Source: Heterobilharzia americana (taxonomy: Eukaryota > Platyhelminthes > Trematoda > Strigeidida > Schistosomatidae). Taken from it: a stretch of DNA of 64,000 nt. Within the stretch, counting starts at the first letter, position 1. Every line of letters begins with the position of its first letter. The notes under the pieces were generated by a model. That model did not search any database and had not been told where the DNA came from. It worked only from the letters and a program-made list of their open reading frames with translations. Of the stretch, positions 26,401 through 35,615 are shown one piece after another. Both the position numbers and the translations under genes were made by a program. The DNA is taken from positions 117,952,741 through 118,016,740 of the forward strand of contig OX104127.1 in NCBI GenBank assembly GCA_944470555.2, given 5' to 3'.

Positions 26401-26811
26401 CAACAAACTACAGACATTCATCAACAACTGCCACATACGTTCACTCGTTACTGAAGATCAGATGGATTGCCAGAAAGAATAAGCAACAGTGAACTCTGGC
26501 TGGTGACGAACCAATGAAGCAAGAACCTATCGGTCAACAAATATGCAGGAGGAAGTGGAGATGGATTGGTGATGCATTGAGGAGAAGGTCGACTGGGGAC
26601 ATCACGCGTCAGGCCAGGTGGTAGAGTGGAACCCAGATGGGAAGCGACGAGTTGGGCGTTCGAGGTGAGGGTGACATGGAATAAATGAGAGCTTGTGGGC
26701 AGTAGTGGAGCTAGGTTCAAAAGTTTGCAGGGGAGAGAGTGCACTGGAGACGTGCCACTGAAGCCCTGTGTTCCACTAGGCACCCCAGGGACAAATAGGA
26801 ATACATGATAA
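23488..26811 (+). mobile_element. RTE-B: near full-length RTE-type LINE, defective, in intron 1
   Basis: A 3.32-kb element in the same orientation as the host gene. A perfect 14-bp target-site duplication TAGACATTAAAGGA lies at 23474-23487 and 26812-26825. The endonuclease region spans about 23730-24400 (RTWNVHTM, EVLGICESRWNGGG, DNTGRELTMGREVL). The reverse transcriptase spans about 25390-26000 (TGVKQGCLLSPMIF, LDFADND), followed by the C-terminal region to about 26780. It has the same broken reading frames as RTE-A, for example a stop after HKATWI, so it was copied from an already defective source. It runs almost base for base with RTE-A when reversed: paired coordinates sum to 35078-35080 along the whole length. 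Confidence 0.9.
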
Positions 26812-27805
26812 TAGACATTAAAGGAGAATAGTATGTAGATTTTTCTTTACGGATCTTACCTATTAACGGATTAGTTGTGAAAAAAATTTCACTAACTTAT
26901 TTTAGACTCAAATTACGCACTGGATTATCTGTAAAACTGAATCACTAAATTTTAATAAAAATTATATGTGGTTCCCACTTCCTTCCATCCTTAGTTTTCA
27001 TCATTTATTCAAAGATTACTGAATAATCGTTCCATCAGATTAATTAGGTTCTTATTAGTACACTGTGTGGAAGATACTCATAACAATTGAAGTCTATGCC
27101 AAACCTTCCAGCAACAAGTCTTCTAACAGTTGAGGATATCCCATTTCAATATTAGCTATGGTACTAATAGAGAAGTTACTCTTTGTCTGAATTAATTGCG
27201 CTGCGAATTTTGATGCCACAGGTGCAAAGGCCTGTGTATCTAGGATTAATTTTGTAAGTACCGAGGCTACTTGGAACATTACTCATCAGCAAATACTTCT
27301 CAAGAGTAACAGAATAGGACTAGAAGAATTTCCACTACCGACTGGTTATCGAGTGGTATGAACATACGATGAAAATGAATTTTAGATTATTTCTCTTCAG
27401 ATCCTAACATTTGTATATGAATGATTTTAAAAGTGACCCAAGTAATCATTGAAATAATTATTTAGGTTTCCAAACTGAATCGGTAAAAGTAGATGCTTAT
27501 CTTAGTAGTTTCTATGGCGGCCGTTAAGACTACTGGTTGTATGTAATGTAATTCACTTCAAAGAACTTCCAACCGCTTTGTTGTCCTTAAAAGAGAATCG
27601 CTTCCACTAGACGTGACTTATTAAATGTAGTTGGATGATTCAGTGATAATCTGAAAACATTCCTTCTGTATCTCCCACCACCTTCGCCAACCAATCTCAT
27701 GAATCATGAGAGAGACAATATTTATTATTAAAAGTGTATATTTTTAAACATACTAATCTGTTTTGAAAACAATTTCTGATCATTTGAAAATGTCTTACTT
27801 TGTAG

Positions 27806-30800
27806 GTTGTACGCCTAATCAATCTTATCGGTGTTGTGCCACCAGTGTCATATTGGACAGGTGGTAAATTGGTGAGACGTAAACCTGATCTGCTGCACAG
27901 TGAAAACAATCCTAGATGGAAAGTCATCCTAACTTGGTCAGATGGCCGGACAAGTCCAGCAAGTATGTTAGGTATAACCGAAGGGGATGCGGAAAGTCTT
28001 GCTGAAGATGTAGTGTACTGTTTATCGTTGGATATTGCTAGACTTACTTGGCAGGCCCGAGACTGTCAACATCGTTTACCTTATGCATGTTTAATTACAG
28101 CCAGAAACATTCCTATGAGACCGATGAATGACAATTCATCAACAATAGTCACAGAATTAGCGAAAACAAATTCTGCACCACTATTTTCCACTCACAATAA
28201 CACTTCTAATTCATCTGATCAGAAAACAGAACATTCTCCTGTAATGACAAACAGTTCGGTGAAGAATAATAGTCCCATAAATTATCAGATGAATTCGTCG
28301 TTGTCAGGTTTACTGGAAGAAAATACCGAGGCAAACACATCTACTCCAGCATATCAAACCACAACTATTGCTACAAAACAACTACGGAACCATTCTGATG
28401 AGATAAACAAAACTAGTGCGAACCAATCTCCACCACTAAATCCAATTGAAAACACTACTGCTGAAAATGAAAATCTCCAAATTGAGCAAATAGGCGACAA
28501 CACTCAATCTAAAAATCTAAACATGTCACTGATGAACATTGTTACTGCGGCTACTCCAATAACTGGCAATATTGGTGATAATAATAACACCCGAAGCAAA
28601 ATAAATGATTCTCAACTAGAAAGCACGTCAATTGTTAAACAAAATCAAAGCATAGAACACAAAGCTGAAACTAATGATACACAAGACACGTCTCCTATTC
28701 CCCAGCTTCCGATAGCTGCCAGTGATGAAGAAGATGATGATGATGATGACGACGACGATGATGATGATGATACAGATGAAGAAGACTTCTCTAGTCGAAA
28801 AGAATCAAAAATGCGCGACGAAGATGATGATCTCCAAATGACAGATTTGCAAGAGCAGTTTGATCATCTTGGCTATCGAGGCATCCGAATCCCATCTGCA
28901 CTTATGAAAAGAAAACTGTATAGACCCAATACAAATAAACCGACAAGGCCAAAGAAAAAAACTTCAAATGATCAACACAGCCCCAGAAACGTAGGAAGTA
29001 CAGCAAGAGAAAAGACAATCCCACAAACTAAAGTGAAATCCCCAACGACTGAATCTCCAGTAAGTGGAACAACTATACAGCCGACAACGACAGTTACAGA
29101 ATCCGAGGTGTTGACAACAACAGTCACAACGATGCACGGTGGTGAGAGGTTGGAAAAGGAGTCAGGAGAGGAGTTGGTGGAAAGACAAGGTGAATCAAAT
29201 GCAAACACAACTTCAGAAGACCATCGTTCCGGAGTGCCAACAACTAGCGTGACTGAGCCTCATCCTGTAGTGTTAACTAGTGAAACCACTGCTAGCAACG
29301 AGACACGAGAAGGAAGGAGAAGGAGGGCACTGGATGGGTTACCAACTAGTTCATCGGATACTGATGAGAACTCTACAACGACTGAATCTCCAGTAAGTGG
29401 AACAACTATACAGCCGACAACGACAGTTACAGAATCCGAGGTGTTGACAACAACAGTCACAACGATGCACGGTGGTGAGAGGTTGGAAAAGGAGTCAGGA
29501 GAGGAGTTGGTGGAAAGACAAGGTGAATCAAATGCAAACACAACTTCAGAAGACCATCGTTCCGGAGTGCCAACAACTAGCGTGACTGAGCCTCATCCTG
29601 TAGTGTTAACTAGTGAAACCACTGCTAGCAACGAGACACGAGAAGGAAGGAGAAGGAGGGCACTGGATGGGTTACCAACTAGTTCATCGGATACTGATGA
29701 GAACTCTACAACGACTGAATCTCCAGTAAGTGGAACAACTATACAGCCGACAACGACAGTTACAGAATCCGAGGTGTTGACAACAACAGTCACAACGATG
29801 CACGGTGGTGAGAGGTTGGAAAAGGAGTCAGGAGAGGAGTTGGTGGAAAGACAAGGTGAATCAAATGCAAACACAACTTCAGAAGACCATCGTTCCGGAG
29901 TGCCAACAACTAGCGTGACTGAGCCTCATCCTGTAGTGTTAACTAGTGAAACCACTGCTAGCAACGAGACACGAGAAGGAAGGAGAAGGAGGGCACTGGA
30001 TGGGTTACCAACTAGTTCATCGGATACTGATGAGAACTCTACAACGACTGAATCTCCAGTAAGTGGAACAACTATACAGCCGACAACGACAGTTACAGAA
30101 TCCGAGGTGTTGACAACAACAGTCACAACGATGCACGGTGGTGAGAGGTTGGAAAAGGAGTCAGGAGAGGAGTTGGTGGAAAGACAAGGTGAATCAAATG
30201 CAAACACAACTTCAGAAGACCATCGTTCCGGAGTGCCAACAACTAGCGTGACTGAGCCTCATCCTGTAGTGTTAACTAGTGAAACCACTGCTAGCAACGA
30301 GACACGAGAAGGAAGGAGAAGGAGGGCACTGGATGGGTTACCAACTAGTTCATCGGATACTGATGAGAACTCTACAACGACTGAATCTCCAGTAAGTGGA
30401 ACAACTATACAGCCGACAACGACAGTTACAGAATCCGAGGTGTTGACAACAACAGTCACAACGATGCACGGTGGTGAGAGGTTGGAAAAGGAGTCAGGAG
30501 AGGAGTTGGTGGAAAGACAAGGTGAATCAAATGCAAACACAACTTCAGAAGACCATCGTTCCGGAGTGCCAACAACTAGCGTGACTGAGCCTCATCCTGT
30601 AGTGTTAACTAGTGAAACCACTGCTAGCAACGAGACACGAGAAGGAAGGAGAAGGAGGGCACTGGATGGGTTACCAACTAGTTCATCGGATACTGATGAG
30701 AACTCTACAACGACTGAATCTCCAGTAAGTGGAACAACTATACAGCCGACAACGACAGTTACAGAATCCGAGGTGTTGACAACAACAGTCACAACGACGC

Positions 30801-30862
30801 ACGGTGGTGAGTGGTCGGACAGGGAATTAGGAGACCAGTTGGATGGAGGTGGATTTGGATAA
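27806..30862 (+). CDS. Lectin-mucin gene, exon 2: second half of C-type lectin domain, linker, tandem repeats
   Basis: The exon is entered at acceptor TTTGTAG (27805) in phase 0. With exon 1 it gives a protein of about 1203 residues. Residues 186-282 finish the lectin domain: YWTGG (201-205, the WIGL-like motif), Trp229, Cys257, Trp267, Cys272, Cys280. The four canonical Cys (139-280 and 257-272) are present. The calcium-site WND is replaced by WQA and no EPN or QPD is seen, so Ca-dependent sugar binding is doubtful. Then follow a Ser/Thr/Asn-rich linker with sequons, an Asp run near 28730-28790, a basic stretch (RPNTNKPTRPKKK), and five 111-residue repeats from about residue 598 plus a partial sixth that diverges and stops at 30862. 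No membrane segment is in frame. Likely a secreted or surface mucin-like lectin. Specific function unknown. Confidence 0.8.
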   Translation, partial: VVRLINLIGVVPPVSYWTGGKLVRRKPDLLHSENNPRWKVILTWSDGRTSPASMLGITEGDAESLAEDVVYCLSLDIARLTWQARDCQHRLPYACLITARNIPMRPMNDNSSTIVTELAKTNSAPLFSTHNNTSNSSDQKTEHSPVMTNSSVKNNSPINYQMNSSLSGLLEENTEANTSTPAYQTTTIATKQLRNHSDEINKTSANQSPPLNPIENTTAENENLQIEQIGDNTQSKNLNMSLMNIVTAATPITGNIGDNNNTRSKINDSQLESTSIVKQNQSIEHKAETNDTQDTSPIPQLPIAASDEEDDDDDDDDDDDDDTDEEDFSSRKESKMRDEDDDLQMTDLQEQFDHLGYRGIRIPSALMKRKLYRPNTNKPTRPKKKTSNDQHSPRNVGSTAREKTIPQTKVKSPTTESPVSGTTIQPTTTVTESEVLTTTVTTMHGGERLEKESGEELVERQGESNANTTSEDHRSGVPTTSVTEPHPVVLTSETTASNETREGRRRRALDGLPTSSSDTDENSTTTESPVSGTTIQPTTTVTESEVLTTTVTTMHGGERLEKESGEELVERQGESNANTTSEDHRSGVPTTSVTEPHPVVLTSETTASNETREGRRRRALDGLPTSSSDTDENSTTTESPVSGTTIQPTTTVTESEVLTTTVTTMHGGERLEKESGEELVERQGESNANTTSEDHRSGVPTTSVTEPHPVVLTSETTASNETREGRRRRALDGLPTSSSDTDENSTTTESPVSGTTIQPTTTVTESEVLTTTVTTMHGGERLEKESGEELVERQGESNANTTSEDHRSGVPTTSVTEPHPVVLTSETTASNETREGRRRRALDGLPTSSSDTDENSTTTESPVSGTTIQPTTTVTESEVLTTTVTTMHGGERLEKESGEELVERQGESNANTTSEDHRSGVPTTSVTEPHPVVLTSETTASNETREGRRRRALDGLPTSSSDTDENSTTTESPVSGTTIQPTTTVTESEVLTTTVTTTHGGEWSDRELGDQLDGGGFG
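28727..28790 (+). repeat. (GAY)n Asp-run microsatellite in the coding exon
   Basis: GAT/GAC/GAA triplets encode an uninterrupted run of 13 Asp flanked by Glu. Triplet repeats of this kind change length easily without breaking the frame. The resulting acidic block separates the lectin-proximal linker from a basic segment. Confidence 0.85.
29044..30797 (+). repeat. Tandem 333-bp coding repeats (5 full + 1 partial)
   Basis: Units start at 29044, 29377, 29710, 30043 and 30376, and a partial one at 30709. The five full units look identical by eye at the nucleotide level and have identical translations. The sixth matches to about 30797 and then drifts (ATG to ACG, GAGAGG to GAGTGG). Each 111-residue unit contains Thr-rich blocks, sequons NTT, NET and NST, an acidic part, and the polybasic GRRRRALDG. 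The unit length is a multiple of three, so gain or loss of units keeps the frame. Confidence 0.95.
29060..30730 (+). promoter_or_regulatory. Phase-0 GTAAGT splice-donor-like site in every repeat
   Basis: CCA|GTAAGT occurs with introns starting at 29060, 29393, 29726, 30059, 30392 and 30725, always after a complete codon. The acceptor at 32008/32009 is also phase 0 and opens a 67-codon frame. A second candidate donor, G|GTGAGT, occurs once at 30807 (phase 1) where the last repeat has diverged; the other repeats have GTGAGA. Confidence 0.5.
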
Positions 30863-31293
30863 ATATCTGTTTAGACTGGCGTTTTTGGTAGTTTTGTTTA
30901 TGATGTTTGAAATCTGTGATGTTTTATTCGCAGGGAAATTATTGTTGTTTTCTGTAATATTTGATATTTATATGATGACAGTGACTTTTTTTAATAGTAT
31001 GTTTTTTCTCGAATTAACTTTTACATATGATACCTAATTTTTCTGAAGGCTTTATTATGAATTTTGTTTCTCACGGGAGTGTGTGCGCAGGGCCATTATC
31101 TTTTGCGGAGTTAGATATTTATTTAATACTATGTTTTCTAGAAATGTAGTTAGGTAATCATTTTCGGCGTTATTACATTTTTGATGAGTAAGATATATTA
31201 CTTAACTGAATTCTTTTATGATATAATGTTTTATTCACCAAGATGGAAGGTCTATGGGATAATGTTAGTATTCTCATAGTATGCTGCGTCCCC

Positions 31294-31299
31294 AATAAA
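31294..31299 (+). terminator. Possible poly(A) signal, proximal
   Basis: AATAAA lies about 430 bp after the stop at 30862. It would serve the unspliced 3' end. The hexamer is frequent in AT-rich DNA. Confidence 0.3.
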
Positions 31300-32008
31300 T
31301 TTAATCGGATTTTTTTATTTGGATGAGCACGTTTTCTTCCTGAAGATAGATTTAAAGCACTTAATGAAGTTATGTTGTTAGGATTTTGGTTGACCTAAAA
31401 CGATTTCCGTAGAGTTCTACTGTTGAAAACTATCTTTTTCTATGTCAGGAATAGTGCATAATCACTTTTTTACAGACAGATGTATTAGTTTTGCATAAAG
31501 TATTACTATGTTTGAAGTCTATAAATATTTAATACAAATTATAAATAATATATTCATCCATCTCATTATGCCTAAGCATTTCTTGTTTTTAAACTCTACT
31601 TTCTTGATGGAATAGTCTATGATTTTGATTTGTAGCTACAAACGAACATGATGTAGATTAAGGCAGGATACCCAATAAGTGGTGGAAATGTAGGCGGTTA
31701 ATAGAACTGTTTGAGTAAATGTTTCGTTCTATCAAATTACTTCCTAAGCAGATGCTTTTTTCTGGCTAAATTGCAACGAAGGACCTTAACTATAGGTATT
31801 TTTCCTATCCATAATTGGCTTTCATTTGTCAAATGATCTCGAAATCTGGGAATTTTTCTCATGTAGAAACGCTAAAGAGTCTTGAGTTCTTAGTAACGAT
31901 GATGCTTAGTGTAATGAATAAAATATTGATAATGTAATGCGAACTACTTTGACAATGACTAGATGTTTTAGCTTCTTATTGCATGACCTTAAAATGTTTT
32001 CTTTACAG

Positions 32009-32212
32009 TCGTTACAATTCCATCGACTACACATAGGTAGGTCATCAAGGCGTCCAAATCCTAAACATAAGCCAAACAAATCAACAAAAATGGGGTTAAA
32101 TTTACTTCCAGTCTTTATTGCAGATGTTGAACGTTGGAATGAAACAAGAGCATTCTTGATACACAGAAGTGATAATTATCAACTTATATACCCAGGAAAT
32201 TCACGGGCATAA
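32009..32212 (+). CDS. Candidate alternative last exon of the lectin-mucin gene
   Basis: It is preceded by a strong acceptor, TGTTTTCTTTACAG, ending at 32008. In phase 0 it encodes 67 residues: a basic stretch (GRSSRRPNPKHKPNKSTK), then a mixed segment with a sequon (NET), ending at TAA 32210-32212. The phase matches the GTAAGT donors inside the repeats, so splicing from the last repeat (30724) would give a protein of about 1225 residues with a basic C-terminus. Without transcript data it could be a chance open frame. The acceptor quality and phase match are the main support. Confidence 0.45.
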   Translation, partial: SLQFHRLHIGRSSRRPNPKHKPNKSTKMGLNLLPVFIADVERWNETRAFLIHRSDNYQLIYPGNSRA

Positions 32213-32446
32213 TTGAATCATTGCACTTAGGAACTATCAAACTACTTTTATAAATTATTTAGGAAGTTAATATATTGGATGATGTCTTTGAAATATATTT
32301 CTTTAGAACTATCAGTTTATTAGGTATTCTTTAGGAGTATAACTCAGCAATTCAGATAAGAAAGTTGTCAAAACATTCTTCGAGAGAAGTTATAGCGTGA
32401 CAGGTGAATTTGAATATTGTGAGCTGTTGTGAAAACTGTTGGAACA

Positions 32447-32452
32447 AATAAA
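32447..32452 (+). terminator. Possible poly(A) signal, distal
   Basis: AATAAA lies about 235 bp after the stop of the candidate last exon. Confidence 0.3.
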
Positions 32453-33284
32453 TTATGATATGGATCAAAGCTTAAAGTTAAACTCTGTCGACAGAAAACC
32501 ACCATTACCATTGCAAAGGAAATATAAGTTGGTCTTAAGTGGTTATAGATGATCAACGAAAATTTCTAAAACTGCTTGATACTTTTTCACAAAATCAATG
32601 AACGATATTGAGATAGTATACTGACTTCAGTGCTTACATACTTTAATCCAGCTTATTACTAGTACTCCTGAAAACCGAAACCTTTAAATCATAGCTGTTG
32701 TCATATAAAATGGAGTTTAGTCAATAAGCCGTCTTTTTTACTCTCCAGTGTTGAATGAAGTCTTTACATTCTGTCTAAGTGTTAAACATAGAAGACAGTA
32801 CACATTGTAGATTGAATCACTATTTAATTGAACTATCACATCGGTACATAATAAATTTCAGAGAGAACTCATTTAAAAATGAAGCGACCACCTTGAAGAT
32901 TGGATTTTATGAATAGTAAAAGGAAAAGTCGGATTCTTTTCGTTTTGTTCATGAATGTATACTGAGACAACACTAAAATATCTGCATACAGAATTATTTA
33001 ACCTATATCAGATTTACCACATGATCAAACAGCGTTATTTACTGGACATGTGAATTTTGTTACTGTTTATAAAAACCATGTGTTTTTGTTGTTAGCATGT
33101 ATTCAAACAGGAAGAGTATGAATTTTAGAGTGGAAGTGGGGCACTGTAACTAAGTGTAATTTCAGTTTACTCAGTAGTATCACACTATCAGGCAATATTA
33201 ACTGAATAAATAGCGCACACTACTTCATTGCGTGATGCATTTTTTCAAAGAAACTACACTATGATGTTAGAATGGATGGTAGTT

Positions 33285-33345
33285 ATTAGTGGAATTGAGG
33301 ACAGGTGCTTCGTCCTATTTAGGATTCATCAGCTGGATGTGCCTA
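33285..33345 (-). ncRNA. Hammerhead ribozyme, degraded (CTGATGA type)
   Basis: CTGATGA is at 33332-33326 (minus), then a short helix II (ATCC/GGAC around TAAATA), then GAAG where GAAA is required, then GTC at 33302-33300. Helix I is only partly pairable. The A-to-G change after GAA and the weakened helices predict poor or no cleavage. Confidence 0.6.
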
Positions 33346-33425
33346 CTTCCCAGTAAGTGACAGTGTTCCCACTAGAAGTTGAACCTAGCACCCATTGCCT
33401 CAAACTCTAAAGTCACCTCAAGCGG
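33285..33425 (-). mobile_element. Old SINE with schistosome-type hammerhead
   Basis: On the minus strand a B-box-like AGGTTCAACTT (about 33380) is followed by the ribozyme core and a short tail. The core type (CTGATGA with AAATAGGAC) differs from the CTGAGGA/ATACTAGGAC type at 39.7 and 55.8 kb and is the one described for the Sm-alpha repeats. Confidence 0.6.
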
Positions 33426-34119
33426 AACGGATATACTTTGATACTGGAACCTAATTTTACCTGCTGTCGATTGGTTTAGATCCAACTGATTGACCTTTGT
33501 TAGGATATGGGCTTCTGTGCGGATGTCATGTCAAAATGAATCCATCGGAGGTCATATACCAACAGAGACCGATCAGTTTTGTTCAGCCCAATCGAAATCG
33601 GGAAATAACAAGTTCCAATCTGCAATTACATTCTTGTTATACTGCTTGAGTTTAACCATTGCATGAAAAAGTTAAATCACAAGGGGTGGCTAGAGTTCCG
33701 AAACTGACGAAATAATGATCTTTATAGAAGTTTTTCCTGACATGAAGCAAATATTACTAAACGGAATAAATTTAACTCTCGAAGTACGAAATAGGTTTCA
33801 GTGTTTCTCATTCAGGCTCTTAGATATTATGCATGCTGAACACGATTTTCAAAAGTAGAATTTCTTTGAATCATGAGATTTGTAGAAATTTCGCAAGCAA
33901 AACTAAAACTATCGGCTTTGGAGTTGCAGTCTGGATACTACAGAGCTTGGATAAAGAAATCCAACTTCTAACCCATGTTAAAAGTACGAGTATCAAAACT
34001 TGTTGAAATAAGAATGCATGAATTAGCAAAATATTTCTTAGCATTTGAGACTCATAAGGAGAGAAAAGAGATTTAATTATGGAATCGCAGTTTGCGGGTG
34101 AAAAATATAAATCTCCGCT

Positions 34120-35440
34120 TATAAGGTGAGTTATGTATGCGATTGCGAACTGATTGATACGATTACTTCAACCTTTGTTTGGTGAGCTAGCTAAATATAG
34201 CATGAAAGACACTTTTCAGTTTGTCAATGAGGTAAAAAGCTTAAATGTCTTGTGCAAATGCTTGGCATACCTTGATATTATATATTTGTTTAGTAACATT
34301 GTTTTAACTGAAAACATAGACTACATTTGCGAATAATTATTAGGTAGACAATGATATTAAGATTCCGATTACAAATTTGAATGAATTATTGCTTAAATGT
34401 ACAGTGAATTTCCACTTTCATGTTCAATAATGATTCACACAAGGAAGTTTAATAGAATGGGTATGGAATCTCCATCATGCCCTATGTCTTCAACCATTTC
34501 TAAACAGTTCAGAAAACTACCTTTTGAAAGAAGAAATTGTTAGTAATGATTTTGTTACTGAAATATGGATAACGACATTTTTCTAATCGTTGGTAAGTGT
34601 CTATGCATTGATTCTAGTTTAGATCACTTGAACAACATTCATCTAACAGTTCATTTTAGTTATAAAAGTTAAATTAATGATTCAATCCATTTTCTTGGCC
34701 TGATGATGACAAGAAAAAATGATACAATCAGAAGAATCATATGCCAAAAACCGATGACTAAGGCACTCTGTATATACTTTCTTAGCTTTGCATTAATGAA
34801 GTACAATAGTAATTTAATCAGATGCTTGGCAGTTAGATTAATGTCGACTTACTCTATCACAGTATCTAAAGAAAGAACTGCTGTTTTCGTGATATTTCGA
34901 GTGAAAATGGACATCGTAAAGAGTCCATCAAAGCAAACATTGCTTACATTAATTCCAATGTAGAAAAAGATTCTGTTTTGCGTCTAAGTGATATTGTATC
35001 ACAGCGCGTAGCTACAGCAGGAAATCAAACTTTTGACTCGTGTTGTCTTTTCATATCTTTCAGTAGTTATTCAATGTTTAGTATGCGAACAAATGATACC
35101 CTACTTAATCTCAGCCCTTCATCCTGTATTTTTCACTTTAATTGTACCTGTAGAACAAATTACACAGGCGCATCTCCATATACGCGAACATTTTGCAACT
35201 TGGTTTGATAAAGGTGAAATGAAAGTAATAAATGGTTCTATCTTAGGCCACTTGTTGGACATGGGGCATCAAATAGATGCCCGTATAGTTATTACTGTGT
35301 TAGACCGTGTCCCAAAAGCTTTACTACTTAAAGTTTGCCAGTGCATACTCAGCATAACTAAAGCTGTAACAATAAGATTGATCAAACCCCAAGTTTGCAT
35401 TCAAAAAGAACATTTCCTCCCCTGGGCTACAATAAACTAA
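34120..35440 (+). mobile_element. PLE3 copy 1: decayed Penelope-like element
   Basis: Plus-strand pieces appear in order. SMKDTFQFVNEVKSLNV and LDIIYLFSNIVLTENIDYIC (motif A, 34200-34335) come first, then a MGMESPSCPM-like motif near 34460, then DNDIFLIV (the remains of YVDD, about 34568). These are followed by FLGLMMTRKND and SFALMKYNSNLIRCL (34695-34830), the GIY-YIG remnant CTCRTNYTGAS (35148-35180), and REHFATWFDKGEMKVINGSI to 35440. Frames change several times, so it is a pseudogene. It shows that PLE3 carries both reverse transcriptase and endonuclease. Confidence 0.7.
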
Positions 35441-35615
35441 GGGATATTCCTGTCTTTTCGTTTACCGTCGCATTTTTCATCTGTTTGTATGCCACCTTAG
35501 TAGTGACAATCTCAAAAAGAAAAAACATTTTTCTTAAAATCCCTACATCATATTCCAGTTGTAAAAAGGAAGGATGGAGACTTTTTTGCTTATGCGACGA
35601 ATAGTGATAAGAATT

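Larger units (their letters stand above)
12785..27805 (+). other. Intron 1 of the lectin-mucin gene (about 15 kb)
   Basis: The donor GTAAGT is at 12785 and the acceptor TTTGTAG is at 27799-27805, joining phase 0 to phase 0. The join restores the lectin-domain motif GHLLSVTSNEE followed by VVRLINLIG and YWTGG. The intron is filled with LINE and PLE copies: RTE-E, RTE-F, a PLE1 end, LINE-2, and the nearly complete RTE-B in sense orientation. Stretches between them (12830-14650, 18120-21550, 22740-23470, 26830-27790) show no gene that I can support. Confidence 0.75.

Noticed and set aside
28972..30792. Recurrent 93-codon open frames on the minus strand of the mucin repeats
   Set aside because: They repeat because the sense repeats are identical. 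They have no start context, splice signals or domain, and are shadows of the coding strand.
29044..30797. CRISPR-like or satellite array
   Set aside because: The repeat is a continuous in-frame coding unit without spacers, in a eukaryotic gene.
34978..35604. Possible small secreted Cys-rich protein genes
   Set aside because: The frames coincide with the PLE3 GIY-YIG remnant and its 3' flank in alternating frames.
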